Shown: piece by piece, positions 8,972 to 17,954 of the stretch
Position numbering within the stretch: the first letter of the stretch is position 1
Layout: every line of letters begins with the position of its first letter
Assembly (NCBI GenBank): GCA_947467625.1
Contig: CANIJN010000026.1
Coordinates: 1 to 34,754, forward strand
Reading direction: 5' to 3'
Source of the DNA: Opitutia bacterium
GTDB taxonomy: Bacteria; Verrucomicrobiota; Verrucomicrobiia; Opitutales; Opitutaceae
Length of the DNA stretch: 34,754 nucleotides
Notes under the pieces: generated by a model
What the model was told of the DNA's origin: nothing
The model's database searches: none
The model's input: the letters and a program-made list of their open reading frames with translations, nothing else
Position numbers and translations under genes: made by a program

Positions 8972-11900
8972 TCACGGCCCCGGAGCAAACCCGTCTTCGG
9001 TGTCCGCCTGAAGGTGATACGCGCCCGTGCGGGCTGTGCCGGCGCGGACGTTGTAGAGTTCGATCACGCGGGTGAGCTCGAGGAGTCCGATCAGGGCATC
9101 ACGATTCGTATCGGCCGAATGATAGGGAGTAAACGTGGCGGTGCCGGACCGCGCAGGATCGGAATCGAAACCGTCCTCCGTTGCGGCATTGAGCTTATAC
9201 GCACCGGTGCGCACGGTGCCATTACGCACGTTGTAAAGTTCGATCACGCGCGTGAGCTCGACGAGACCGATCCGGCCGCTGGCATCCGTGTCGGCGCCGT
9301 GGCGCGCCGCGCCCACCACAATCACGAGGGGGTCCGCTTGCGCGAGCAATCGCAACGCGGGACCACCGAGGAGCAGATTGACCAGTGACACGACCTGCTG
9401 GCTGCCGCTTTGCCCCGCCGGCACACTGACCACGACTCGAAAGGTCAGCGGATTCGCCGGAATCGTCGTCCAAGACCACGTGAGCAGATTCTGTGTCCTC
9501 ACGGCCGGTTTCACCTGCGCCCCGCTGCCCGTCTCGGAAACGAAACTCCATCCCTCCGGCAGCACCATCTGCCAATCGAGCGCCGTGGCCGCACCAGCAT
9601 AGGTGAGCGTGTGCTCGAGGGTGAGCTGCGTGCTCCCCACGTAACCGACCGCGACCACCTGGTGCGCCGCTCCCGTGCCCGCCGGTACGACGCCGACGAC
9701 CGCCGCCGACGACGTGGCGCTGCCGCCGGAGTTTCTCACCACGACGGTGTAGCTGCCGGCCTGACTCACCTGCACCGCAGTGAGGGCGTAGCTGGCGGCG
9801 GTCGCACCGGCGACATCCACGCCGTCTTTCTGCCATTGATACGTGAAGGGCCCCACGCCTCCGGCCACGACCGACAACGTAACAGTCCCGCCGGCGCCGA
9901 TTTGTTGTGAGGTCGGTGCTGTCGCGATCGTGGGCGGTGTGCCGGCGGAAATCACATAAGTGCTGTCGGCAAACACACTCACCTGCCCATCGTCGGCGGT
10001 GAGGCGGAGAACGTAGGTACCCAGTCCTGAAAAAAGTGCCGTCGTCTCCAACGAGGAGGCGTTGCCAAACGTCACGGTGCCGGGGCCGCTGACGCTCGAC
10101 CAGAGAGTGGTGACGGCTCCGGGCGGCGTGGGCTGGCTGTCGTCGGACACGGTGCCGGCGACGGCAATGGCGTCGGTGGGGTAGGTCCCCCCGGCACCGG
10201 ACGAGACGACGGGGGCGACGTTGCCGGGGATGACACTGAGGTTATCGAGCACGACGGTGTTGAGCGCGGTGGCGGCGCTGTCGACCGCGAGGCCGACGTG
10301 GATCGGCGCGCCGGCGTTGAAGACCTGGGTGGATCCTTGCTGGACCCACGCGGAGGGCGTGTTGCTTGCGGAGTTGAGCGAGCGGAATGCGGTGAGCGTG
10401 TCCCCCTCGCGCACGAGGCGGATCCACTGCGGGTTAGCCTTGGAGCTTCCGTAGCTGGTCGCGGAGGAGCCACCGATGACATTGCGCCAGGTGAAGTAGC
10501 CGCCCCAGGAGTGCGCGATGCCCATCATCCCGTGCGGCGCGGAGTCGGCGCTCGCGTCGCGGATCATCACGCCGCCCTTGGCGGAGAGGGAGCTGCCGGT
10601 GTGGCTCACGAGCCGAGCGGTGACGGTGACATCGCCGACGAATTGTTGGAAACGGAAGCGTCCGGAGTCGCCGAGTGTGCCGCTCGCGGCGATCGTGTAA
10701 CTGGAGCCGTTGACCACGGTGCTACCAGCTGTGCCGGGGGTGCCCAGGTCCTCGTCCACGAGCGCGACACCGGCGGGGCTGAGGGCGACATTATCGAACG
10801 TCGCGGAGGCCGTGGTGTTGAGCGTGGCGTTGGTGGCGGCGACTCCCAGATTCACATTCGGCGCGAGCGCGGTCAGCGTGAGCGCGGTGCCGACCTGCGT
10901 CCACGCGCCGGCCGCGCCCGCAGCATCGGCGGCGCGGTACGCAGTGAGGATGTCGCCGTTGCGCTCGATTTTGATCCAGACAGGAAACGTGACGGTGCCG
11001 CCGGACGTGAGCGTGTTGCTGCCGCCAATCGTCGTCCGTGTGTGCCATTCGAGGGCACCGCCGGGTTTGACTGCAAGCAGGGCGCGGCGCGCGCCGCGGT
11101 AATTGGTTTCGCGCACCATCACGCCGGCGAGGGCGTTGGTCGCCGCGCCTGAGGCTAAACCGGTTAAGCGCGCGACGACCGACGAGGTCGCGGCCTCCAC
11201 TTGCCGCGCGACGAAGTGGCCGCTGTCTGTCGTGGCGTTGAAGCCGCTGCCGGAGCCGACGACGGTGAGGACGCCGCCGATCTCGCCCGAGCCGCCGCGC
11301 GTGGTCGGCGCGCCGAGGCTCACGTCGATCCAGTTCGCAGCCGCGAAGCCGCCCACCTGCACGGTGACCTCGTCGAAAACAGTGAACTGTCCGTCAGTGA
11401 CGCTGATACGGAGGATGTAGAGGCCGTTGGCGGAGAAGGTAGCGGCCGTCGCAGCCGCGGCAGGCGCCCCGAAGGTGACTGTGCCGGGACCGGAAAACTT
11501 CGACCACGTGTAAATGAGCGGGCTCGGCGCACCGTCGTCGGTGGCGGTAGCGACGAGGTGCAGACCGAGACCCGCGGCGAGTTGCACGGCTTTGGCGGCG
11601 GGTTGGACGACCACGATGGTGGGTGGGGTGTCGTTGTCCGCGATGGTCAGGCCCGCGAAGCTCGCGGTGCCGAGCGCATAGTTCGCACTCGTCGAGAGGG
11701 AGACGACGACGTACTCGGGACCTTCGGTGATCGCGTCGTTGACGGGCGTAACGACGAGCGTGGAGCTGGCGGCTCCCGCAGGAATCGTGAGGCTCGTGCC
11801 GAGGGCGGTGTAATCGGTGGCGCTCGTGGCGGTGCCCGTGACGGTGAACGTCACGGTGAGTGCAGCCGTGGTGGCGCCCGTGCGCGTGACGGTGAAGGTG

Positions 11901-14900
11901 CCGGTATCGGGCCCCGTTTCCGAGGCCGTGGCGTCGGTCGCGGCGATGGAGACGACGGGCGTGTTGGTGTCCGCGATCGTGACGGTAACGGCGGTGGCGG
12001 TGCCGACAGTGTAGGCGGCGTTGGCGGCGAGCGTGAGGCTAACGGTCTCGGCCGTTTCGTTGACCGCATCGGCGAGCGGCTTGAGGGCGAGGGGGGCTGA
12101 GCTCGCACCGGCGGGGATCGTGAGGGTGGTACCGAGGGCGGTGTAGTCGGTGCCACTCGTGGCGGTGCCGGAGACGGTAAACGTCACGGTGAGCGCTACC
12201 GTGGTGGCGCCAGTGCGCGTGAACGTCCACTGACCAGCGTCGCCGTTTTCCGAGGCGTCGGCATCGGTGGCGGCGAGCGTGACGACGGGGGTATCATCGT
12301 CGGTGATCGTGACGGTGTGCACGGCGGAGGTGGTGAGCGTCGCGCCGGTGGCGACGGAGAGAGTCAGCACCACGGTCTCGGCGGCTTCGACGACGGTGTC
12401 GCCGATAAGCGCGAGCGGGACGAGTTTCGTGGTTTCGCCCGGTGCGAAGCTGAGCGTGCCGGCGGGGAGCGTGAAATCGGTACCGGCTGCGGCGGTGCCG
12501 CCGGTGACGGCATAGTTTACCGTGACGGTGGTAGCCGCGGGTTGGCTGAGTGCAACAAGCACAGCCGGCGCGGCGCCCTCGGCGACGGTGCTGGTGGCGG
12601 CGGCGAAACCTACCGAGGGCTGGAGCGGCGCGACGTCGTTGTCGCGGACAACGAGGATGTGTTGGTTGAGCGTGGTCGAGAGCGCGGCACCGTTGGCATT
12701 GCGCAGCGTGAGCACGATGTGCTCGTTGGGCTCGGGCAGAAGATCGTCGACGAGGGTGAGCGGGATCGACGCCGTGGTGACGCCGGGAGCGAAGGTGAGC
12801 ACGCCGGGCACAAAAGTGTAGTCGACCCCGAGAGCACCCGCGGTGTTAGCGGTGGCAGTGCGGGTGTAGAGCTGCGTGAGGGTGGCCCCGCGCTGGGCGA
12901 CGAGCACGTAGCGGGAATTGCGGCGAAGGTCCTCGCGCACCATCACGCCGGCGAAGCGGGTGGTCGAAGTGCCGGCGCTGGTGACGACGCGCGCCACAAA
13001 CGTGAAGTCACCGCTCGCCGGGAAATTCACAAACTGGAACGAGTCCGCAGACGACGCGGCGATCGTCGAACCCGCGCCGGTGAGCGTGTAGGTGCCGGCG
13101 GCGACGCTAAACGAGCCGGTGGTAGCGACCGAGCCGACGTCGCGACCGGTGACGGCACCAAGGGCCGCGCCGTTGAGCGTGACGTTGTCAAACGTGGCGG
13201 TGGCGAGGGTGCCGTCAGTCGTGGCGCTGCAGACGACGAGACCGACAAGGACGGGATCAGCCAGAACCATCGCGGGCGGCGCGGTGAAGGTGGTCCACGT
13301 GGTGCCATTGGCGGACTGGGAGCCGACGAAGGAAGTGCCGGTGCGGACGATGCGGACCCAGCGCGGCAACGTGGTTGTAAATTGGATACCGCTGTTGCCG
13401 GTCGTGCCCGGCGAGGTGACGACGTATTCGACAGTGACGGGGCTCGCTGCGGCGGCGGAGAGCGCGACGGGCACGGTGATCGCTCCGGCGGACTCGGCGA
13501 CGACGCTGCCGACGGTGGCGAAGCCGACGGTGGCGGCGGGCACCTCGTCGTCGGTGAGGTAGAGCGTGGCGGGCGCACCGCGCGAATAGCCGCCGGCGGC
13601 GAGCGTGAGCACGACGGTCTCGATGCCCTCGGCCAGCGTATCCTGCGTGGGCGTCACGGGCAGATCCACACCGGGCGCGCCGGCGGGAATCGTGACGGCG
13701 CCGGAAAGCGTCTGGTAATCGACGCCGTTGGTCGCGGTGCCGCTCACCGTGTAGTTGACGATGAGCGCGGCGGTGGTGCTGCCGGTGCGGGAGAGGTAAA
13801 ATTTACCGGCGGTCGTCGCGCTCTCGGCGAGCGTGGTGACGCCGTTGTTCGCCGTGCCGTGGGCATCGACGAAGACGGTGGGCTGCTCATCGTCGTACAG
13901 CCAGAGCGTCGCGGAGCGAGTGGCATCCCAAAGCTGATACGCGGCGCTGGGCGTGAGTGTGACGACGATGGTCTCGAGGTCTTCGGCGAGCGTGTCGTTG
14001 ATCGGGGTGACGGCGACGTCGACGATATTATTGCCGCCGCCTCCCGTGAAAGTAACGGTGCCGGAAAGCGCGGTATAGTCGGTGCCGGCAGTGGCGGTGC
14101 CGCCGACGGTATAGTTGACGGTGACAGCGGCGGCGGAACTGCCTCGCAGGGTGAAGCGGAATTTACCGGCGGTGGACGGCTCGCGCACGCTCGTGAGCGG
14201 GATGACCTCGACGTAGGGCAGGTCGCCGGCGTCGACGATGGTGATGAGGCCTGAGCTCACGAGACCGAGCCGGTAGCCGGCACCGCCGGCGGCGAGTTGC
14301 ACGAGCACGTTTTCAGCAGGCTCGCCGAGAGAATCGAAGCGCGGCGTGATGACGATACTGGCGCGGGCTTCGCTGGCGGGCAGCGTGACGGAACCCGGGA
14401 GCGCCTCGTAATCGACGCCATGGAGGGCGGTGCCGGCGAGCGCGTAGTAAACGGTGAGCGGCGCGGAGAGGTCGCCACTGCGCGTGACGACGAAGACGGC
14501 GGGATCGGGCACGGCGCCGGGCAAGGCTAAGTTGATCTCGGTAGCGACGTCGTCGGCGACCTCGAGGGAGACGACCTGTTGATCGTCGTCGATAATGGTG
14601 AGCGTGGCGATGCTGGCGGCGGGATCGACGATGTAGGCGGCGTTAGTCGCGAGCGTGACGATGACGGTTTCAAACTCTTCGGCGACGGTGTCGTTGATCG
14701 GCGTGAGTGCGACGGTGGCGGTGGTGGCACCGGCGGAAATGGTCACGGTGGCGGGGAGCGCAGCGTAGTCGGTGCCGCTCGTGGCGGTGCCGGCGTAGTT
14801 CAGTGAGACCGTGAGGGCGGCGGTCACGAGGCCCGTACGCGCGATTGTGAAATTGGCGGCGCGTACGGGATTTTCGGCGGCGGCAATGGTGTCGGCGGTG

Positions 14901-17749
14901 AGCGAGACTTTGGGAAGCGCGGTGTCGTCGTCGTCGATGGTGACGGTGGCAGTCGGCGAGCCGGCGATAGCATAGCCGGAGTCGAGACCGAGCTGGAGCG
15001 TGACCGTCTCCGGGCCCTCACTCACGGTGTCGTTCACCGGGGTGACGAGGAGTTCGAGCGAGGCGGCGCCGGCGGGAATGGTGACGGTGTTGTAGGGCGA
15101 GCCGGTGGTGAGCGCGGGCGTGAACGTGTAGTCGGTCGTGAGCGCGGCGGTGCCGGTAGGAGGCACGAGGGCGACGATGAGCGCCTCCACATCGGAGCCG
15201 GTGCGCGTAAGCGTGAATTTACCGGCGACGGTGCCGGCCTCGGCGGCGCGCGGCGTGGTGGCGACGAGTGATACGGTGGGGACCAGATCGGCCGCGAAGT
15301 TGGCACCGGAAAAATTCGGGCCGACAAGGACACTATTATTAAAGAGATCGTTGAACGTGTAGCCAAAGAGGAGCGGCGAGACGGTATAGGTGCCGGCGGA
15401 AAGATTCGGGATGGTGTAGTAACCGTCGCTATCGGTGACGACGCCGTTGCCCGTGCCGGTGGAGAGGCCGACGCCGGCGAGGCCCTGGCCGGCGAGGGTG
15501 ATGCGACCGGAGATCGCGTAGCGGGAGTTACCGTTGCCGACGGTGACGAGGAGCAAACGCGTAGCGACGGCGCCCTTCATATCGGAGACGGTGCAGGTGA
15601 CGACATACTGGCCGGCAGTAGCGAAGCTGCGGGTGAAAGCGGGGGCGTTGGGGCCGACGACGGCGGTGGCAGCGGCGGTGCTGTCGGACGAGCGCCAATG
15701 GAAGGCGAGCGCATCCGCGTCGGGATCGGTGGCGGTGGCAGTGAAGGTGACTTGCGCGCCGGCGGGGACGTTGAGCGCGCTCGCGGCGAGCGCGAGAGTG
15801 GGCGCACGATTGCCGGGGAACGGGCCGAAGTTCACCCGGACATCGGCGCTGCGTTCGCCGGAGGCGTCGGTGGCGACGGCGAGCGTGGTGAGGTAAATCT
15901 CGGACTCGGAATCGACGAACGTCTGGCCGACGACGAGCGGCGCATCAGAGCGGCCGGCGGCAGAGGATGGCGTCGTGTCGATGAGGTGGAGGTTATCGCC
16001 GCTGTTTTGCGGCCACCTCCAGCCGAGGAGGACGCCGTTGGCGGCCCACTTATTTTCCACGTCGATCAACGCGCGGAGTTCAGCCCAGTAGGTGCGCTGG
16101 GCGTCTTTCGTGAGTTTCAGCGCGTAGCGTTTGGTGGGGTCGAGTTGTGGTTGGTCGAAGGCGTGGAGGCGGTAGGTGCCGCTGGCAGTGATCGTTTGCA
16201 CAAAATCGTTCGGGAGCCAACGCACCTGGTTTTTCGCCTGCACGTTGAGGTGGTTGCGGGGGAAGTTCGAGCCGGAGGAGCCCATGATGTCGAAGATGTC
16301 GCCGTATTCGAGATTCGAACCGGGGCCGATGGCGCTGGCGCCGCTGGTGTCCCAGAAATTGGCGTGCGCGAGACCGAAGCAGTGGCCGAGCTCGTGCGCG
16401 ACCGTTCCGGGTGAATCGTTATACATCCAGACGGAGGTGCCACCGCCCCAACCGCCGACACCGGCGCTGCGCGGCCCGCCGGTGAGACGGACGACGACGG
16501 CATCGTAATCGCCACTGTCGTACCCGAGCTTGCGGGCCTCCTCGCGCGCGTGGGCGTGCTCGAGGCCGAGGGCGTCGAACTCCTTACTGAAGCCCTCGGT
16601 GGAATCCTTCTGCACATACCACGCTTCGTTGTGCGGGAGCTTGATCGGCGGCGTGACCGTAGCGTGTGCAGTGAGACGCCCGTAGGAGGCCTTATAAAAG
16701 AATTCGGAGACGTCGCGCATGACCTCGTAACACTTGGCCTCGGAGACGGGGATCGTATTTTGGTCGGCAAACGTGAGCGGGATGTAGAGCACGCGCAGCT
16801 CGCCAAGCGACGTGGAGGGCGATGCGGGGAGCGCGCCGATGAAGCGTTGCGTGCCGCCGGTGATGCCCTCGCCCTGCACTTCGAGGCGAGCGACCTGTTC
16901 TTCAAACAACGAGACGTGACTCCCATCGCAGAGGTAAATGATCTCGCCGTGCGCCTCGACGGCGACGACCTCTTCCGCGATCGCCTCGGTGGGCGGGGTG
17001 GCGAGCGTGGTCTTGCCTGAAACAGGACAAATCTCGACGGCGGGTTTACCGGACAAAGGAATCTCGCCGACCTCGAGCCGACGCAGCGGACTCTCGTGGA
17101 CGGCGAGCACGCGATCGAGCGCGACACCGTTGAGCGAAGCGTTAGGCAGCCAGCGCATGGACTCGGTACGGCGGCCGTAAACGTGGGCTTCGTAGGTGGT
17201 GCCGTCCTGAAACTCCGCATACCGCATCACCGGAGGCTGCACCGGAGCCGCCGGATCGAGCGGGGCAGACTGGTAGATGCGCAATTGGGCGCGGCCTTCA
17301 ACACGCTCTTCGAGTTGCGCAACGACCTCGGCGGGCAATTGCTGGCGCACCACCATCGGCACGGCTTGGCGCAAGGCTTCACGCGGATGGGTAATGATGA
17401 GGTCCTTAAACTCGGCCCGGCGAGCCGCCGCGAGTTGGACGCCCTCGGCCACGAGCGCGGCGCGCGCCGCCGGAGTCGCCGCGAGGTAACGCTGAGCCCA
17501 CGACTGAAATTGACCGAGCGACGAGCCGAGTGACGCGAGCACGGGCGAAAGCGCTGCGGGGCTGGTTTCTCGCACTGCCGTCGCCACGAGTGGGGTGGTG
17601 CGCGCGGCCTTCGCCGCCGACCCGGCGCGGGCGGCCGCCCCCGCCGTCCAGGTAGCATCGGTCGGTGATTCCGAGCGCCACCAGAAAATCAGCGCGCCCA
17701 GAGCGCAGAGCATGAAAACGGCGCGCACGAAGATTCGGCGAAACGTCAT
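8972..17749 (-). CDS. Giant M6-like metalloprotease with Calx-beta array, LamG-like modules and C-terminal EF-hand repeats
   Basis: A 2925-residue extracytoplasmic protein. Residues about 3-24 form a basic-hydrophobic signal or anchor. A protease domain carries the zinc motif HELGHCFGLAH (452-462) and a downstream DIMG Met-turn (Met489); the preceding VLYIPLTFADQ and SEFFYKASYGRL segments resemble peptidase M6/gametolysin-type enzymes. Then come a PKD-like domain (647-740), a carboxypeptidase-regulatory-like beta domain (743-821), nine Calx-beta-like domains (823-2038), a PKD-like domain (2043-2133), two LamG-like sandwiches (2136-2509), another PKD-like domain, an Ig-like domain (2605-2688), an unassigned beta domain (2693-2811) and two EF-hand loops with TEDGF tails. 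The ATG at 17749 is preferred because MTFRRIFVRAVFMLC starts a signal segment there. An upstream in-frame ATG at 17920 would add 57 residues with a second hydrophobic stretch. The probable role is surface or secreted proteolysis and adhesion; substrate unknown. Confidence 0.85.
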   Translation of the reverse strand: MTFRRIFVRAVFMLCALGALIFWWRSESPTDATWTAGAAARAGSAAKAARTTPLVATAVRETSPAALSPVLASLGSSLGQFQSWAQRYLAATPAARAALVAEGVQLAAARRAEFKDLIITHPREALRQAVPMVVRQQLPAEVVAQLEERVEGRAQLRIYQSAPLDPAAPVQPPVMRYAEFQDGTTYEAHVYGRRTESMRWLPNASLNGVALDRVLAVHESPLRRLEVGEIPLSGKPAVEICPVSGKTTLATPPTEAIAEEVVAVEAHGEIIYLCDGSHVSLFEEQVARLEVQGEGITGGTQRFIGALPASPSTSLGELRVLYIPLTFADQNTIPVSEAKCYEVMRDVSEFFYKASYGRLTAHATVTPPIKLPHNEAWYVQKDSTEGFSKEFDALGLEHAHAREEARKLGYDSGDYDAVVVRLTGGPRSAGVGGWGGGTSVWMYNDSPGTVAHELGHCFGLAHANFWDTSGASAIGPGSNLEYGDIFDIMGSSGSNFPRNHLNVQAKNQVRWLPNDFVQTITASGTYRLHAFDQPQLDPTKRYALKLTKDAQRTYWAELRALIDVENKWAANGVLLGWRWPQNSGDNLHLIDTTPSSAAGRSDAPLVVGQTFVDSESEIYLTTLAVATDASGERSADVRVNFGPFPGNRAPTLALAASALNVPAGAQVTFTATATDPDADALAFHWRSSDSTAAATAVVGPNAPAFTRSFATAGQYVVTCTVSDMKGAVATRLLLVTVGNGNSRYAISGRITLAGQGLAGVGLSTGTGNGVVTDSDGYYTIPNLSAGTYTVSPLLFGYTFNDLFNNSVLVGPNFSGANFAADLVPTVSLVATTPRAAEAGTVAGKFTLTRTGSDVEALIVALVPPTGTAALTTDYTFTPALTTGSPYNTVTIPAGAASLELLVTPVNDTVSEGPETVTLQLGLDSGYAIAGSPTATVTIDDDDTALPKVSLTADTIAAAENPVRAANFTIARTGLVTAALTVSLNYAGTATSGTDYAALPATVTISAGATTATVALTPINDTVAEEFETVIVTLATNAAYIVDPAASIATLTIIDDDQQVVSLEVADDVATEINLALPGAVPDPAVFVVTRSGDLSAPLTVYYALAGTALHGVDYEALPGSVTLPASEARASIVITPRFDSLGEPAENVLVQLAAGGAGYRLGLVSSGLITIVDAGDLPYVEVIPLTSVREPSTAGKFRFTLRGSSAAAVTVNYTVGGTATAGTDYTALSGTVTFTGGGGNNIVDVAVTPINDTLAEDLETIVVTLTPSAAYQLWDATRSATLWLYDDEQPTVFVDAHGTANNGVTTLAESATTAGKFYLSRTGSTTAALIVNYTVSGTATNGVDYQTLSGAVTIPAGAPGVDLPVTPTQDTLAEGIETVVLTLAAGGYSRGAPATLYLTDDEVPAATVGFATVGSVVAESAGAITVPVALSAAAASPVTVEYVVTSPGTTGNSGIQFTTTLPRWVRIVRTGTSFVGSQSANGTTWTTFTAPPAMVLADPVLVGLVVCSATTDGTLATATFDNVTLNGAALGAVTGRDVGSVATTGSFSVAAGTYTLTGAGSTIAASSADSFQFVNFPASGDFTFVARVVTSAGTSTTRFAGVMVREDLRRNSRYVLVAQRGATLTQLYTRTATANTAGALGVDYTFVPGVLTFAPGVTTASIPLTLVDDLLPEPNEHIVLTLRNANGAALSTTLNQHILVVRDNDVAPLQPSVGFAAATSTVAEGAAPAVLVALSQPAATTVTVNYAVTGGTAAAGTDFTLPAGTLSFAPGETTKLVPLALIGDTVVEAAETVVLTLSVATGATLTTSAVHTVTITDDDTPVVTLAATDADASENGDAGQWTFTRTGATTVALTVTFTVSGTATSGTDYTALGTTLTIPAGASSAPLALKPLADAVNETAETVSLTLAANAAYTVGTATAVTVTIADTNTPVVSIAATDATASETGPDTGTFTVTRTGATTAALTVTFTVTGTATSATDYTALGTSLTIPAGAASSTLVVTPVNDAITEGPEYVVVSLSTSANYALGTASFAGLTIADNDTPPTIVVVQPAAKAVQLAAGLGLHLVATATDDGAPSPLIYTWSKFSGPGTVTFGAPAAAATAATFSANGLYILRISVTDGQFTVFDEVTVQVGGFAAANWIDVSLGAPTTRGGSGEIGGVLTVVGSGSGFNATTDSGHFVARQVEAATSSVVARLTGLASGAATNALAGVMVRETNYRGARRALLAVKPGGALEWHTRTTIGGSNTLTSGGTVTFPVWIKIERNGDILTAYRAADAAGAAGAWTQVGTALTLTALAPNVNLGVAATNATLNTTASATFDNVALSPAGVALVDEDLGTPGTAGSTVVNGSSYTIAASGTLGDSGRFRFQQFVGDVTVTARLVSHTGSSLSAKGGVMIRDASADSAPHGMMGIAHSWGGYFTWRNVIGGSSATSYGSSKANPQWIRLVREGDTLTAFRSLNSASNTPSAWVQQGSTQVFNAGAPIHVGLAVDSAATALNTVVLDNLSVIPGNVAPVVSSGAGGTYPTDAIAVAGTVSDDSQPTPPGAVTTLWSSVSGPGTVTFGNASSLETTALFSGLGTYVLRLTADDGQVSVFADSTYVISAGTPPTIATAPTSQQIGAGGTVTLSVVAGGVGPFTYQWQKDGVDVAGATAASYALTAVQVSQAGSYTVVVRNSGGSATSSAAVVGVVPAGTGAAHQVVAVGYVGSTQLTLEHTLTYAGAATALDWQMVLPEGWSFVSETGSGAQVKPAVRTQNLLTWSWTTIPANPLTFRVVVSVPAGQSGSQQVVSLVNLLLGGPALRLLAQADPLVIVVGAARHGADTDASGRIGLVELTRVIELYNVRNGTVRTGAYKLNAATEDGFDSDPARSGTATFTPYHSADTNRDALIGLLELTRVIELYNVRAGTARTGAYHLQADTEDGFAPGP
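9077..9292 (-). repeat. C-terminal EF-hand/'TEDGF' repeat pair in the giant protein
   Basis: Two copies lie 180 bp apart. Each has a 12-residue calcium-type loop, DTDASGRIGLVE (codons at 9257-9292) or DTNRDALIGLLE (9077-9112, with Gly6 replaced by Ala). Each continues as LTRVIELYNVR.GT.RTGAY, then TEDGF. At DNA level 9051-9094 and 9231-9274 are nearly identical. The spacing and the Asp/Asn ladder resemble dockerin-type calcium loops, but the conserved tail is different. Confidence 0.85.
10226..11344 (-). repeat. Two tandem LamG-like (concanavalin-fold) modules in the giant protein
   Basis: Two consecutive modules of about 180-190 residues share the order: a GHFVARQ or RFRFQQF strand, a VMVRE or VMIRD motif, an RALLAVK or HGMMGIAH strand, WIKIERNGD or WIRLVREGD, and an end at FDNVALSP or LDNLSVIPG. 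The pattern fits carbohydrate-binding-like or LamG beta-sandwich modules found in large secreted proteins. A third, rearranged copy is embedded in the Calx-beta array at about 12848-13402. Confidence 0.65.
11636..15283 (-). repeat. Array of nine Calx-beta-like domains
   Basis: About 3.6 kb of coding sequence consists of units of about 105-120 codons. Each has the order: ESG..GKFTLTRTG-like strand, V.Y.V.GTAT.GTDY, TIPAG, a P.NDT..E..ETV.LTL acidic loop, and an end in TI.DDD. The acid-rich ends are typical Calx-beta calcium ligands. Units 8 and 9 (about 12286-11960 and 11959-11636) are the most alike, for example LTVTFTVSGTATSGTDY against LTVTFTVTGTATSATDY, which suggests recent duplication. 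Unit 6 is interrupted by foreign module sequence. Confidence 0.85.
12836..13402 (-). other. Circularly permuted module inserted inside Calx-beta unit 6
   Basis: Calx-beta unit 6 (13534-12641) breaks after VTVEYVVTSPGT and resumes at ALGVDYTFVPGVLTF. Between them are about 185-190 residues that begin with the second half of a LamG-like module (LPRWVRIVRTG to TATFDNVTLNG) and end with its first half (DSFQFVNF, AGVMVREDLRRNSRYVLVA). The order is therefore permuted relative to the intact modules at 10226-11344. The two junctions carry a similar sequence: accgctgttgccggt at 13388-13402 and acccgcggtgttagcggt at 12836-12853. Confidence 0.6.
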
Positions 17750-17954
17750 AAAGATCGGGTCTGGTTCGAGCCGCGTAGAATCATAGCGGGGCGCAGAAAA
17801 ATGGCTCAAGAATGCTAGCGCCACAAAAAAACAAAGCGTCGTCACCCGCACACCACTCTCCACCGCGCAGCCGTCTTCGCTGCCCGCGCGCACGACTACG
17901 CGAGGGTGCGCATGCAACACCTTTCAAATCCTTTCCGCCACCCGCCCCCAGAGT

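Noticed and set aside
12317-14254. A 645-codon open frame on the plus strand antisense to the Calx-beta array
   Set aside because: The Gly/Arg/Asp-rich composition follows the GC-rich repeat codons of the real minus-strand gene. No recognisable domain or start signal is present.
17750-17920. Upstream ATG (17920) extending the giant protease by 57 residues
   Set aside because: The extension adds a second hydrophobic stretch before a good signal or anchor segment and would push the start into the divergent promoter region. It is kept only as an alternative.
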